From the NCBI GenBank assembly GCA_031987605.1, contig DALZZF010000010.1:1-64000 (forward strand): a DNA stretch of 64,000 nt. Reading direction: 5' to 3'. Both the position numbers and the translations under genes were made by a program. The stretch's first letter is position 1. Every line of letters starts with the position of its first letter. Shown here piece by piece: positions 34,825 through 43,619 of this stretch. Source of the DNA: JAFAGO01 sp031987605 (GTDB lineage Bacteria > Bacteroidota > Bacteroidia > Flavobacteriales > Weeksellaceae). Below the pieces are notes generated by a model. The model had not been told where the DNA came from. It did not search any database and saw only the letters and a list, made by a program, of their open reading frames with translations.

Positions 34825-34901
34825 AGAGCCTGTGATAAATTTTACCGATTTTTTTATTTAACCACAGGAAATTATCTTTGCTAAAATTTATCACAGTCCC
34901 T
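34825..34901. repeat. 77-bp hairpin element (copy B) with a promoter box
   Basis: The left arm AGAGCCTGTGATAAATTTTA (34825-34844) and the right arm TAAAATTTATCACAGTCCCT (34882-34901) are imperfect inverted repeats around a 37-nt centre. A close relative lies at 38962-39005. The centre holds TATCTTTG (34873-34880), a -7 box that would drive the SGNH hydrolase gene 38 bp downstream. Confidence 0.65.
34873..34880 (+). promoter_or_regulatory. -7 box TATCTTTG inside the repeat
   Basis: Matches TAnnTTTG, 38 bp before the ATG at 34918, within the repeat element. Confidence 0.4.
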
Positions 34902-34917
34902 AAATGAATACTTTTTT

Positions 34918-35571
34918 ATGAAAAAAATATTGCTGTTTCTTATGTTTCCTTTTATACAAAATCAGGCACAGGATTTTGCCAATTATGCGAAATACGAAAA
35001 TGAAAATAAAATCCTGACGGAAAACCATCAGTTTCCCGAAACGGTATTTATGGGCGATTCCATTACGGAATTCTGGAAAACCCATGATCCTGATTTTTTT
35101 ACCCAAAACAATTATGCTGACCGTGGAATCAGCGGTCAGGTTACTTCACAGATGCTTTTGCGTTTTCAGAGCGATGTAGTTGCACTAAAACCAAAACGAG
35201 TGGTTATTCTGGCAGGAATCAATGATATTGCGGAAAATCAAGGTCCGATTTCTCAGGAACATATTCTGCAGAATATAGTTTCTATGGTGGAACTGGCAAA
35301 ATTTCACAAGATTGAAGTGGTATTGTGTTCTGTACTTCCGGCTTATGATTTTAGATGGCGAAAAGGAATGAAACCGGCAGAAAAAGTTATGGAACTGAAT
35401 AAAAAATTGTTCGCATACGCCAAACAAAACCAGATTCCGTATGTAGATTATTTTTCGGAAATGAAAGATTCCCGAAACGGTCTGGATCCGAGATATACAG
35501 AAGATGAGGTTCATCCGAATAAAGAGGGATACCTGAAAATGGAAGAAATTTTAATGAAGAAACTGAAATAA
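34918..35571 (+). CDS. Secreted SGNH/GDSL-family hydrolase
   Basis: A 217-residue esterase with a signal peptide (MKKILLFLMFPFIQNQAQ, about 1-18). Block I is FMGDSITEFW (Ser about 47), block II GISGQV, block III AGINDIAEN and block V DEVHPN with Asp and His of the triad. The arrangement resembles platelet-activating-factor acetylhydrolase-like or carbohydrate esterase members. It probably acts in the periplasm or outside on acyl or acetyl esters; the true substrate is unknown. Confidence 0.88.
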   Translation: MKKILLFLMFPFIQNQAQDFANYAKYENENKILTENHQFPETVFMGDSITEFWKTHDPDFFTQNNYADRGISGQVTSQMLLRFQSDVVALKPKRVVILAGINDIAENQGPISQEHILQNIVSMVELAKFHKIEVVLCSVLPAYDFRWRKGMKPAEKVMELNKKLFAYAKQNQIPYVDYFSEMKDSRNGLDPRYTEDEVHPNKEGYLKMEEILMKKLK

Positions 35572-35575
35572 AAAA

Positions 35576-35597
35576 ATGCCCAATAAAAATTGAGCAT
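35576..35597 (-). terminator. Terminator of slyD, convergent with the hydrolase gene
   Basis: ATGCCCAAT (35576-35584) pairs with ATTGAGCAT (35589-35597) with one mismatch. On the minus strand a run of T follows, so it fits termination of slyD. Confidence 0.6.
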
Positions 35598-35626
35598 TCT
35601 GTATCTGTTTCTTTTTGAAAAACCGA

Positions 35627-36124
35627 TTAGTGTGAATGTCCATCAGGTCCGTGAACATGACCGTGAGCCAATTCTTCATCTGTTGCAGGTCTTGTTTCCA
35701 AAACTTCAACATCAAAATGAAGAGGTTTTCCTGCCATTGGATGATTCAGATCTGCTACTACCGCTTCAGGAGTTACTTCCAGAACAATCGCCTGAAAATT
35801 ATTTCCCTGATTGTCCGATAAAGGAAGTACTGCGCCAACAGGCGGAAGTTCCTGCCCTTGAAACATATCTATAGGAAGTTGTACCACGGCTTCAGGATTT
35901 CTTTCCCCATAACCTTCTCCCGGTTCTATTGAAAAAGAGGTTTTGTCTCCGGTTTTCAAGCCTTTTATATTTTCTTCAAATTTCGGAATCATCATGCCTA
36001 CCCCGTATAGAAAAGTAAGCGGATTGTCGGCATTGGTTTGTTCTACAAGAACTTTTTCTCCATTTTCACCATCTGTGTGAAGGGTGTAGCCTAAAGAAAC
36101 TACCTGGTTTTTGTCTATTGTCAT
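35627..36124 (-). CDS. slyD: FKBP-type peptidyl-prolyl isomerase SlyD
   Basis: A 165-residue FKBP-like prolyl isomerase and chaperone. GVGMMIPKFEENIKGLKTGD (about 40-59) and EPGEGYGERNPEAV frame the IF (insert-in-flap) chaperone domain. The C-terminus HGHVHGPDGHSH is a metal-binding His-rich tail like that of SlyD, though shorter than in E. coli. It is cytoplasmic. Confidence 0.92.
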   Translation of the reverse strand: MTIDKNQVVSLGYTLHTDGENGEKVLVEQTNADNPLTFLYGVGMMIPKFEENIKGLKTGDKTSFSIEPGEGYGERNPEAVVQLPIDMFQGQELPPVGAVLPLSDNQGNNFQAIVLEVTPEAVVADLNHPMAGKPLHFDVEVLETRPATDEELAHGHVHGPDGHSH

Positions 36125-36184
36125 ATGATTTACTTTTGGGAATTTCCCGATTCATTCACCATAATTCTTTTATGGTTTGTTTTG

Positions 36185-36192
36185 CAAAGATA
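36185..36192 (-). promoter_or_regulatory. -7 box TATCTTTG upstream of slyD
   Basis: Minus-strand TAnnTTTG match, 61 bp before the slyD start. Confidence 0.4.
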
Positions 36193-36393
36193 AGGTTTTG
36201 AATTAAAATCTGTTGTCTCTAAAATTCTTCTCCTTTTTAAAGTAAGGATGTCCGTAGGATGGAGTTTTTTGATATTTTTACAACATTCAGATTTCGGATA
36301 TTCAAAGTATTGCTACTTCCAAAATCATTTGTCTTTTGAATTTAAAAATCCCAAATTTGCACTCCTTTTAAGAAAAGAAAATTTTAATCAAAC

Positions 36394-38511
36394 ATGAAAC
36401 TCTGTATCGCCGAAAAGCCAAGTGTCGCTCGCGACATCGCCAAAGTTTTGGGAGCCAATTCCCCGAAACAAGGCTATATGGAAGGAAATGGATATTGTGT
36501 AACCTGGACTTTCGGGCATCTTTGTACATTGAAAGAACCGCATGATTACGCTCCGGAATACAAACCTTGGAATCTGTTTATGCTGCCGATTATTCCGAAA
36601 AATTTCGGGATTAAACTCATTCCGAATAATGGAGTGGAAAAGCAGTTTAACACCATTGAAAAATTAGTTAAGGAATGCGATGAAGTGATTAATTGCGGGG
36701 ATGCCGGACAGGAAGGAGAACTCATTCAGCGTTGGGTTTTGCAGAAAGCAAAATGCGACAAACCAATGAAACGGCTTTGGATTTCTTCCTTAACAGAAGA
36801 CGCAATTAAAGAAGGGTTTGAAAATCTGAAGCCAGCAGAAGACCATCAGAATTTATATCTGGCTGGTAATGCACGCGCCATTGGCGATTGGTTGTTGGGG
36901 ATTAATGCCACCCGACTTTTTACTAAAAAATTTGGCGGAAACAAAGCCGTTTTGTCGATTGGAAGGGTGCAAACACCCACTTTAGCCATGTTGGTTCAGC
37001 GGCAAAAAGAAATCGATGCTTTCAGTTCGGAAGATTATTGGGAACTGAAGACGAAATACCGGAATGTGGTGTTCAATGCGGCGATTGATCGTTTAAAATC
37101 TCAGGATCGTGCCGATAAAGGATTAGATTATTTAAAACAAAATCTTTTTGAAATTCTTTCTTTTGAAATTAAAGAAGGTAAAGAAAAAAATCCGAGATTG
37201 TTTGATTTAACGGCACTTCAGGTGGAAGCCAATAAAAAATATGGTTTTTCTGCGGAACAGACTTTAAATTATATTCAGAGTTTGTACGAAAAAAAACACA
37301 CGACTTATCCAAGAGTGGATACCACTTATTTATCCGAAAATTTGCATCCGAAAATCGGAGGGATTTTGGGTTCCATGCATTTTTATTCGGATTTGATTGC
37401 ACCGCTTTTACAACAACCGATTCCTAAGTCGAAAGCAGTTTTCGATGATTCCAAAGTGACGGATCACCATGCGATTATTCCCACCGAAATTCCGCCTTCT
37501 CAGAATTTGAATCGTGAGGAGAAACTCATTTATGATTTGGTGGCAAAGCGTTTTATTGCTGTTTTTTATCCCGAATGTAAAATTTCCAACACATTGGTAG
37601 AAGCGCAGGTCGGAACCATTCCTTTTAAAGCAAGCGGAAAGCAAATTCTGGAGCCGGGTTGGAGAGCGGTTTACGCCAAAGATCAGAAAGAAAATACAGA
37701 AAAATCCGAAAAAGAAAAAGATGAGGAACAGTTGATTCCCGAATTTACAGTTGGAGAAAAAGGCGAACACGAACCCTTTATTCATCAGGGAAAAACCACT
37801 CCTCCAAAACCATACACGGAAGCCACATTGCTTCGTGCGATGGAAACTGCCGGAAAACAGGTGGAAGATGAGGAGCTTCGGGAAATGCTGAAATCTAACG
37901 GAATCGGTCGTCCTTCCACAAGAGCCAATATCATTGAAACACTTTTCAAGAGAAAATATATTGAACGAAAACGCAAGAATCTTATTGCCACAACTACCGG
38001 AATTCAACTGATTGACACTATTGAAGACGAACTCCTAAAAAGTCCGGAACTCACGGGAGAATGGGAATCCAAACTTCGCAAAATTGAAAAAGGCGAATAC
38101 GAAGCCTCTACTTTTAAAGATGAGTTGGTGGAAATGGTTTCTGCTCTGGTGAAAAAAGTGGTGGACTCCAAAGGGAAAGTCATTTCTTTGGAGGAAGAAA
38201 AAACCGAACCTCAAAAAAAGGAAAGAAAACCCCGCGAAAAATCCGAAATAATCTGGGAAGAAACCGATTGTCCGAAATGCAAAACATCCAAATTTATCAA
38301 AGGGAAAACGGCAGTAGGCTGCTCCGATTTTAAGAATTGTGGTTTTAAAATTCCGTTTGAAATTTTCGGGAAAAAACTGACCGAAAAGCAAATGCAGGAT
38401 CTCATTCTAAAAGGAAAATCGTCAAAGCTGAAAGGATTTACCGCGCATCCTGAGGGAATTTCCGAAGGAATGTTGGTGCTGGATGAAACATTTCAAGTGC
38501 AGCTTCAATAA
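36394..38511 (+). CDS. topB: DNA topoisomerase III
   Basis: A 705-residue type IA topoisomerase. The N-terminal TOPRIM domain starts CIAEKPSVARDIAKVLG and contains CGDAGQEGELIQRW. The active-site tyrosine is Tyr305 in HTTYPRVDTTYL. The C-terminus after a Lys/Glu-rich linker has a zinc-ribbon-like CPKC...CSDFKNC segment. It decatenates DNA and resolves recombination intermediates. Stand-alone TopB also occurs on integrative elements of Bacteroidetes, but no conjugation genes are near, so a chromosomal role is likelier. Confidence 0.93.
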   Translation: MKLCIAEKPSVARDIAKVLGANSPKQGYMEGNGYCVTWTFGHLCTLKEPHDYAPEYKPWNLFMLPIIPKNFGIKLIPNNGVEKQFNTIEKLVKECDEVINCGDAGQEGELIQRWVLQKAKCDKPMKRLWISSLTEDAIKEGFENLKPAEDHQNLYLAGNARAIGDWLLGINATRLFTKKFGGNKAVLSIGRVQTPTLAMLVQRQKEIDAFSSEDYWELKTKYRNVVFNAAIDRLKSQDRADKGLDYLKQNLFEILSFEIKEGKEKNPRLFDLTALQVEANKKYGFSAEQTLNYIQSLYEKKHTTYPRVDTTYLSENLHPKIGGILGSMHFYSDLIAPLLQQPIPKSKAVFDDSKVTDHHAIIPTEIPPSQNLNREEKLIYDLVAKRFIAVFYPECKISNTLVEAQVGTIPFKASGKQILEPGWRAVYAKDQKENTEKSEKEKDEEQLIPEFTVGEKGEHEPFIHQGKTTPPKPYTEATLLRAMETAGKQVEDEELREMLKSNGIGRPSTRANIIETLFKRKYIERKRKNLIATTTGIQLIDTIEDELLKSPELTGEWESKLRKIEKGEYEASTFKDELVEMVSALVKKVVDSKGKVISLEEEKTEPQKKERKPREKSEIIWEETDCPKCKTSKFIKGKTAVGCSDFKNCGFKIPFEIFGKKLTEKQMQDLILKGKSSKLKGFTAHPEGISEGMLVLDETFQVQLQ

Positions 38512-38584
38512 TTTTTTACGGAATTTTTCGGGCAATTTCTCGTTTTGCCTCTCTTCTCCGAAGGAGCAATAGGTTTATTATTTT

Positions 38585-38606
38585 AACAGGTCGCTCCTCC
38601 GGAGCT
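38585..38606. repeat. Relative of the 872-893 palindrome arm
   Basis: AACAGGTCGCTCCTCCGGAG plus CT differs from 872-893 only at the central TT/CC. TTTCTATTAACAGT follows at 38627-38640, as it does after the first copy. Most of 38512-39085 is made of such repeats plus a receptor remnant. Confidence 0.6.
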
Positions 38607-38696
38607 TCAAGATTTTTACATTTCTTTTTCTATTAACAGTTCATCCCTACGGGATTTATTTGCATGCTGTTTTAACATGTTTATTATTGTTATGGA

Positions 38697-38870
38697 TTAT
38701 TTTCCCAACGGAATTTCATGCGAAAAACCTACATGAAACCATCTTCCGGGCATTGAAATACCAAACGCTTCCGTATAATCTGTATTGATAAGATTGTTAA
38801 TCAGCAGATAAATATTCAGATTATTCTTTGTGAACCTTGCACTTGAAATTTTAATATGTTTAGCCTTCAG
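38697..38870 (-). pseudogene. C-terminal remnant of a TonB-dependent receptor
   Basis: On the minus strand an open stretch of 57 codons plus stop translates to a typical outer-membrane barrel end: LINNLINTDYTEAFG, then SMPGRWFHVGFSHEIPLGK and TAA. The NTDY...PGRW...FSHEI wording, ending the last beta strand, resembles BtuB-like TonB-dependent receptors. An in-frame TAA lies just upstream, and no barrel or plug sequence precedes it in 38870-39085. It is therefore a decayed fragment of a deleted receptor gene. Substrate is unknown. Confidence 0.7.
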
Positions 38871-38961
38871 TTAAAAAAAATAATAGAGATCATATGAATT
38901 CTATATCTTAAAGAATATGAAAATGCTTTAAACACGGGGATTGTCATTTTGCAGAAATCTA

Positions 38962-39005
38962 AGAGCCTGTGATAAATTTATTTTACAAAAATTATTACAG
39001 ACTCT
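38962..39005. repeat. 44-bp hairpin element (copy C)
   Basis: AGAGCCTGTGATAAATTT (38962-38979) pairs imperfectly with the right arm AAAAATTATTACAGACTCT (38987-39005). It shares the first 18 bp of its left arm with the 34825-34901 copy but has a much shorter centre. It is preceded by GTCATTTTGCAGAAATCTA, a word that also occurs in altered form near 557. Confidence 0.6.
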
Positions 39006-39049
39006 AATAACCTTTAAAAAATAAATTCACATAACTCATTAAAAAACCG

Positions 39050-39057
39050 TATCTTTG
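39050..39057 (+). promoter_or_regulatory. -7 box TATCTTTG upstream of the helicase gene
   Basis: TAnnTTTG match, 28 bp before the ATG at 39086. Confidence 0.45.
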
Positions 39058-39085
39058 CCGCTTGAAATATTAGACGATCTTTTAC

Positions 39086-40753
39086 ATGAATTTATTTACG
39101 GAGTCCAATTTAGGTCCTGACTTGCTCAAGGCCATTGGCGAACTCGGCTACGAACAGCCGACCGAAATCCAGAAACAGACGATTCCTTTTATCCTTTCGG
39201 ATATACGCGATCTTATCGCACTTGCGGCAACAGGAACCGGCAAAACAGCAGCATTTTCGCTTCCGATTCTGGATATGATAGACGACAGCAGTCGTAAAAT
39301 CCAGTTTTTAGTGCTTTGCCCAACTCGTGAACTTTGCCTTCAGATTACCAAAGACATCAAAAACTACTCGAAATATCTTCCCAACCTGAAAACCACAGCG
39401 GTTTACGGAGGAAGTAGTATTACAGAACAAATACGTTCTTTGCGCGAGAAACCACAGATTATTGTAGGAACTCCGGGGCGTGTTATTGATTTAATTAACA
39501 GAAAAGCCCTTGACTTTTCAGAAATTCACTGGCTGGTTTTGGATGAAGCCGATGAAATGCTTTCCATGGGATTCAAAGACGATTTGGAAACCATTCTGAG
39601 CGAAACACCGGATGAAAAACAAACGTTCCTTTTCTCGGCAACGATGAATAAGGAAGTGGAACGAATTTCCAAAAATTATCTCACCAATCCGCACAAGATT
39701 TCTGTAGGATCCATCAACGCAGTGAAGAAAAATATTTCTCACGAATATTACGTTGTAGGATACCGCCAGAAAAAAGAAGCATTGAAGCGATTAATCGATG
39801 CCAATCCGAATCAGTATTCCATTATTTTCTGCAGAACCAAACTGGAAACCCAGGATGTAGCAGATTATCTGATGCAGAACGGATATGCTGCAGATGCGCT
39901 TCACGGCGATCTTTCTCAGGCACAGCGTGATACGGTGATGAAAAAATTCCGTTTGAAAAACATTGATATTCTCGTGGCAACCGATGTTGCTGCAAGAGGT
40001 TTGGATGTGGATTCTTTAACCCACGTCATTCACTATTCGCTTCCGGATGATCCCGAAGTTTTCGTTCATAGAAGCGGAAGAACAGGACGTGCCGGAAAAG
40101 ACGGAATTTCCATGTCTTTAATTAAACCGGAGGAAACCCGAAAACTGAAACAGATAAAATCCCAAACCAAAATCGAGATCGTTGAAAAACAGATTCCGAA
40201 GGGGAAAGACATTATCAAAGCTCAGGTAGGAGGTGTTTTTGAAAAACTGCTTACCGAACATGAAGATTATTTTGAATTTGATGAAAGCCTGATTCCGGAT
40301 TTGTCCAATTTTACAAAAGAAGAACTGGTGCGCCAACTGCTTCAGTTCCAATTGAAAGATCTGGCAGATTTTTATAAGGATAAAAATGATCTTGCACAGC
40401 AAAAACTTTCCAAAGAATCCGATCTTCCTTCCAGCAGAAGAGAGCGCAGACGCGACGACAGAGGAAGAGATCGCGACCGCGACCGCGGAGGAAAACCAAG
40501 ACGTAAGAAAGAAAATATGATCCGTTTCTTTTTCAATCTTGGAAAACGCGACAGTCTGAAAAAAGTAGATATGCTGGACATCATCAACAAAGCGACCGCA
40601 AAATCCAAAAAACGCGCCGATATTGGTGATATAGAAATTCTGGACAAGTTTACCTTTTTTGAAATAGAAAAAGATTACAAAAACGAAATCCTGAGCAATC
40701 TTCCGCACATGAAATTCAAAGGGAAAGACATGCGCGCCGAAGTCGCTAATTAA
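39086..40753 (+). CDS. DEAD-box ATP-dependent RNA helicase (DeaD/CsdA type)
   Basis: A 555-residue RNA helicase. Q motif GYEQPTEIQKQTIP, motif I AATGTGKTAAF, motif II DEAD, motif III SAT and motif VI HRSGRTGRAG are all present. After the core comes an Arg/Asp-rich linker (RRERRRDDRGRDRDRDRGG, about 452-470) and a C-terminal DbpA-like RNA-binding domain (about 480-550). It likely remodels rRNA or mRNA structure, for example at low temperature or in ribosome assembly. Confidence 0.93.
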   Translation: MNLFTESNLGPDLLKAIGELGYEQPTEIQKQTIPFILSDIRDLIALAATGTGKTAAFSLPILDMIDDSSRKIQFLVLCPTRELCLQITKDIKNYSKYLPNLKTTAVYGGSSITEQIRSLREKPQIIVGTPGRVIDLINRKALDFSEIHWLVLDEADEMLSMGFKDDLETILSETPDEKQTFLFSATMNKEVERISKNYLTNPHKISVGSINAVKKNISHEYYVVGYRQKKEALKRLIDANPNQYSIIFCRTKLETQDVADYLMQNGYAADALHGDLSQAQRDTVMKKFRLKNIDILVATDVAARGLDVDSLTHVIHYSLPDDPEVFVHRSGRTGRAGKDGISMSLIKPEETRKLKQIKSQTKIEIVEKQIPKGKDIIKAQVGGVFEKLLTEHEDYFEFDESLIPDLSNFTKEELVRQLLQFQLKDLADFYKDKNDLAQQKLSKESDLPSSRRERRRDDRGRDRDRDRGGKPRRKKENMIRFFFNLGKRDSLKKVDMLDIINKATAKSKKRADIGDIEILDKFTFFEIEKDYKNEILSNLPHMKFKGKDMRAEVAN

Positions 40754-40773
40754 TAAGATTTTAAAGTTAATAT

Positions 40774-40799
40774 AAAGCAGTTTCTCCGGAAGCTGCTTT
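40774..40799 (+). terminator. Terminator after the helicase gene
   Basis: AAAGCAG (40774-40780) pairs with CTGCTTT (40793-40799), extended inward by TTTC/GAAG, and is followed by a T-rich stretch. Confidence 0.7.
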
Positions 40800-40843
40800 T
40801 TCTTTTTGAATGCTTCTGCATTTCGGGAGTCGCATTTTATTTG

Positions 40844-40851
40844 TAATTTTG
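40844..40851 (+). promoter_or_regulatory. -7 box TAATTTTG upstream of the DUF2490 gene
   Basis: TAnnTTTG match, 23 bp before the ATG at 40875. Confidence 0.4.
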
Positions 40852-40874
40852 CCCCAATAATTCTAAAAGAGAAA

Positions 40875-41600
40875 ATGAAATTTTTTCCGTTTCTGTTCTT
40901 TCTGTTCGCCGTTAATATACAGGCGCAGACTTCTTTCAAACCTCATGTTTCCAATTTCAATATGATGTCTTTTACCTACAAACATAACAGTAAATGGCAG
41001 GCGTATCTTGAACTTCAAATGCGATCGATAGAGGATTATATGCTCCCGAATTATTATGAAGTGAAAGGTGGAATTGGGTATAATTTTATTAAAAACAACC
41101 AGATTTTTGTGGGAATCGGGAAATATGGAACCTATCGCGATAGTAAATTTTACCAGAACGAATTCCGGATATGGCTGCAGTACGTGCTTTCCCAAAAAGT
41201 GGGAATTGTAAAAATCGACCATCGTCTCCGTGCCGAAAAAAGATTTTTCAGTTTTCCGCAAACAGGGGCTGAAACCAACGATGAACGCTATCGTTACCGG
41301 CTTTCTGCTACAGTACCGTTGAATGATAAAAAAATTAAAACCGGAACGATTTACGCCAGTGCTTTTGAAGAGGTATTTGTAGGTCCGAAAAATCCGGATA
41401 CCTTCAAAAGAAACCGCTTTTACAGTGGTTTTGGTTATCAAATTTCCGATAATATGAATGGAAATATGGGCTATATGTGGCAAAAAGAGTATTCTTCCGT
41501 GAATGGCGACCGCAACTATCATTTTATTTATTTTGCCCTCAATATCACGATAGACAGGGAGAAAAACTACGATTACCAGCCTATTCCTGTGGCAGATTAA
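40875..41600 (+). CDS. DUF2490 outer-membrane-type protein
   Basis: A protein of 241 residues from the ATG at 40875, which opens a clean signal peptide (KFFPFLFFLFAVNIQAQ). The mature part is rich in alternating aromatic/polar strands (SKWQAYLELQMRS, KIDHRLRAEKRFF, FYSGFGYQISDNMNG), matching DUF2490, a predicted beta-barrel or beta-sandwich envelope protein of unknown role. A longer reading from 40806 was rejected because it would precede the -7 box. It lies 90 bp before the PiT phosphate genes and could belong to their operon. Confidence 0.78.
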   Translation: MKFFPFLFFLFAVNIQAQTSFKPHVSNFNMMSFTYKHNSKWQAYLELQMRSIEDYMLPNYYEVKGGIGYNFIKNNQIFVGIGKYGTYRDSKFYQNEFRIWLQYVLSQKVGIVKIDHRLRAEKRFFSFPQTGAETNDERYRYRLSATVPLNDKKIKTGTIYASAFEEVFVGPKNPDTFKRNRFYSGFGYQISDNMNGNMGYMWQKEYSSVNGDRNYHFIYFALNITIDREKNYDYQPIPVAD

Positions 41601-41690
41601 ATGTATGTTAATAAAATTTAATATCAGATTGTTTTTCTGAGGAAAGAGGATTGCGGATATTTGCAAAACTAAAATTTCAAATCATTAAGA

Positions 41691-42329
41691 ATGGGAATCG
41701 GAAATATATTCAAAGCCTTCCAGCCTAAAGACAAAGTTTTTTTTGTACTCTTCGATCAAGTAGGGCAGAACCTTGTAGAAATGTCTAAATATTTTCATGA
41801 AGGAATTCAGGAATTCGATCAGAATGATGATTCGTTTATGAAAATCATCAGCGATTTCGAACATAAAAATGACGATCTTACCCACAAAATTTTTGTGGAG
41901 TTGGGACAAAATTTCATTACCCCTTTTGATCGCGAAGATATTTCGGCTTTAGCCAATAAGCTGGATGATATTGCAGATTATATGTATGCTTCTGCAAAAT
42001 ATATTTTCCTGTACAAAACGCCGGAAACTAAGGAATACGCCGAGTTTTCACTACTCATTTACAAAGCCTGCCTTGAAATTCAGAATGCGGTTGCCAATCT
42101 GAAAGATTTTAAAAATCCTGCTGCGGTTAAAGAATCATGTATCAAAATCAATTCCTACGAAAATATTGCGGATGATGTGCAGAGTAAAGCACTGGTACGA
42201 CTTTTTGAAACCAATGATCCCATTAGAATTATCAAAGTAAATTCCGTACTCAATTATCTGGAAGAAGTAACGGATAAAGCAGAAGATGTGGCGAATATTC
42301 TCGAAAATATCGTCATCAAGTACGCCTAA
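41691..42329 (+). CDS. DUF47 (PhoU-like) phosphate transport accessory protein
   Basis: A 212-residue, all-helical cytoplasmic protein of the DUF47/TIGR00153 family, distantly PhoU-like. Motifs include HKNDDLTHKIF, TPFDREDISALANKLDDIAD and YENIADDVQSKAL, which in PhoU proteins coordinate metal clusters. It lies 26 bp before a PiT transporter gene, its standard partner, and probably regulates that transporter. Confidence 0.9.
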   Translation: MGIGNIFKAFQPKDKVFFVLFDQVGQNLVEMSKYFHEGIQEFDQNDDSFMKIISDFEHKNDDLTHKIFVELGQNFITPFDREDISALANKLDDIADYMYASAKYIFLYKTPETKEYAEFSLLIYKACLEIQNAVANLKDFKNPAAVKESCIKINSYENIADDVQSKALVRLFETNDPIRIIKVNSVLNYLEEVTDKAEDVANILENIVIKYA

Positions 42330-42355
42330 TTCTCATTCCGAAAAACATTTTTTTA

Positions 42356-43498
42356 ATGGATTTACCTTTATTGCTGATTGTTATCATTGTTCTGGCCTTA
42401 GTCTTCGACTATATTAATGGCTTTCACGATGCAGCCAATGCGATTGCTACCATTGTATCAACAAAAGTTTTATCACCTTTTCAGGCTGTGCTTTGGGCGG
42501 CGCTTTGGAATTTTGCTGCTTTTTTTCTCGCGTATTATGTAATCGGGGAATTTAAAATCGGGAACACCATTGCCAAAACCGTAAATGAACATTACATCAC
42601 TCTGGAAGTAATTTTCAGTGGACTTATTGCCGCTATTTTCTGGAATCTCCTAACATGGTGGTTTGGGATTCCCTCTTCCTCTTCGCACACGCTTATCGGT
42701 GGATTTCTCGGAGCTGCGCTTATGCACGCCTTTATTCTGGATTATAATGATGTTGCCGCAATGCAACCAGGACTTTCCGGATGGGAAACCTTTGTGGCAG
42801 CCGGCAAGCAATTGATGACGCAAAGTGTGGTGAAATACAATGTAGTGATTCCTATTTTCCTCTTTATATTTTTAGCCCCGATTATCGGGATGATTATTTC
42901 GATTATCATCACATTAATTATTGTAAATATCTCCAAAAAAACCAATCCTCACAAAGCCGAACGCGAATTTAAAAGATGGCAACTTGTCTCTTCCGCACTT
43001 TTCAGCTTGGGACACGGTTTGAATGATGCACAGAAAGTAATGGGAATCATAGGAGCCGCTGTAATTTACTATCATGTGAATATGATTGGAGGAGATGATG
43101 TTTACGCTACGATGGAAAGTTCCGAACGTTTTAATTATTTTACCCGTCATTATCTTTGGGTACCTATTGCTTCCTTTACAGCAATCGCACTTGGTACGAT
43201 GAGTGGTGGCTGGAAAATTGTAAAAACAATGGGAACCAGAATCACAAAAGTAACTCCTTTGGAAGGCGTAAGTGCTGAAACAGCCGGTGCTCTCACCTTG
43301 TTTCTCACGGATCACTTCGGAATTCCGGTTTCTACAACACATACCATTACCGGTTCTATTATCGGAGTTGGTCTTACCAAAAGAATTTCGGCAGTGCGTT
43401 GGGGTGTTACCGTAAGTTTGCTGTGGGCATGGGTTCTTACCATTCCTGTAAGTGCAGGAATTGCCGCCGTAACCTACCTTCTTTTTAACTTGTTTTAG
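42356..43498 (+). CDS. PiT-family inorganic phosphate transporter
   Basis: A 380-residue inner-membrane symporter with about ten membrane segments. The two PiT signature repeats are visible: DYINGFHDAANAIATIVSTK near the N-terminus with GIPSSSSHTLIGG, and GHGLNDAQKVMG with GIPVSTTHTITGS near the C-terminus. It imports phosphate (or metal phosphate) with H+ or Na+. It forms an operon with the upstream DUF47 gene and ends at a terminator. Confidence 0.94.
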   Translation: MDLPLLLIVIIVLALVFDYINGFHDAANAIATIVSTKVLSPFQAVLWAALWNFAAFFLAYYVIGEFKIGNTIAKTVNEHYITLEVIFSGLIAAIFWNLLTWWFGIPSSSSHTLIGGFLGAALMHAFILDYNDVAAMQPGLSGWETFVAAGKQLMTQSVVKYNVVIPIFLFIFLAPIIGMIISIIITLIIVNISKKTNPHKAEREFKRWQLVSSALFSLGHGLNDAQKVMGIIGAAVIYYHVNMIGGDDVYATMESSERFNYFTRHYLWVPIASFTAIALGTMSGGWKIVKTMGTRITKVTPLEGVSAETAGALTLFLTDHFGIPVSTTHTITGSIIGVGLTKRISAVRWGVTVSLLWAWVLTIPVSAGIAAVTYLLFNLF

Positions 43499-43539
43499 AA
43501 ATTGATTCTTGTTTTTTTGAATCTTTTAAAATATTGATC

Positions 43540-43562
43540 GCTCTGCCGAATTTTGGCAGAGC
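43540..43562 (+). terminator. Terminator after the PiT operon
   Basis: GCTCTGCC (43540-43547) pairs with GGCAGAGC (43555-43562) and is followed by TTTTCTTTTT. Confidence 0.8.
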
Positions 43563-43591
43563 TTTTCTTTTTATAAAGACTCCAAAAGTTG

Positions 43592-43599
43592 TATTTTTG
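43592..43599 (+). promoter_or_regulatory. -7 box TATTTTTG upstream of the polyprenyl synthase gene
   Basis: TAnnTTTG match, 20 bp before the ATG at 43620. Confidence 0.45.
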
Positions 43600-43619
43600 C
43601 AGGAAACCCTAAATATTTT

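Noticed and set aside
36394..38511. topB as a marker of an integrated conjugative element
   Set aside because: No tra, integrase or mobilisation genes and no attachment repeats were seen nearby.
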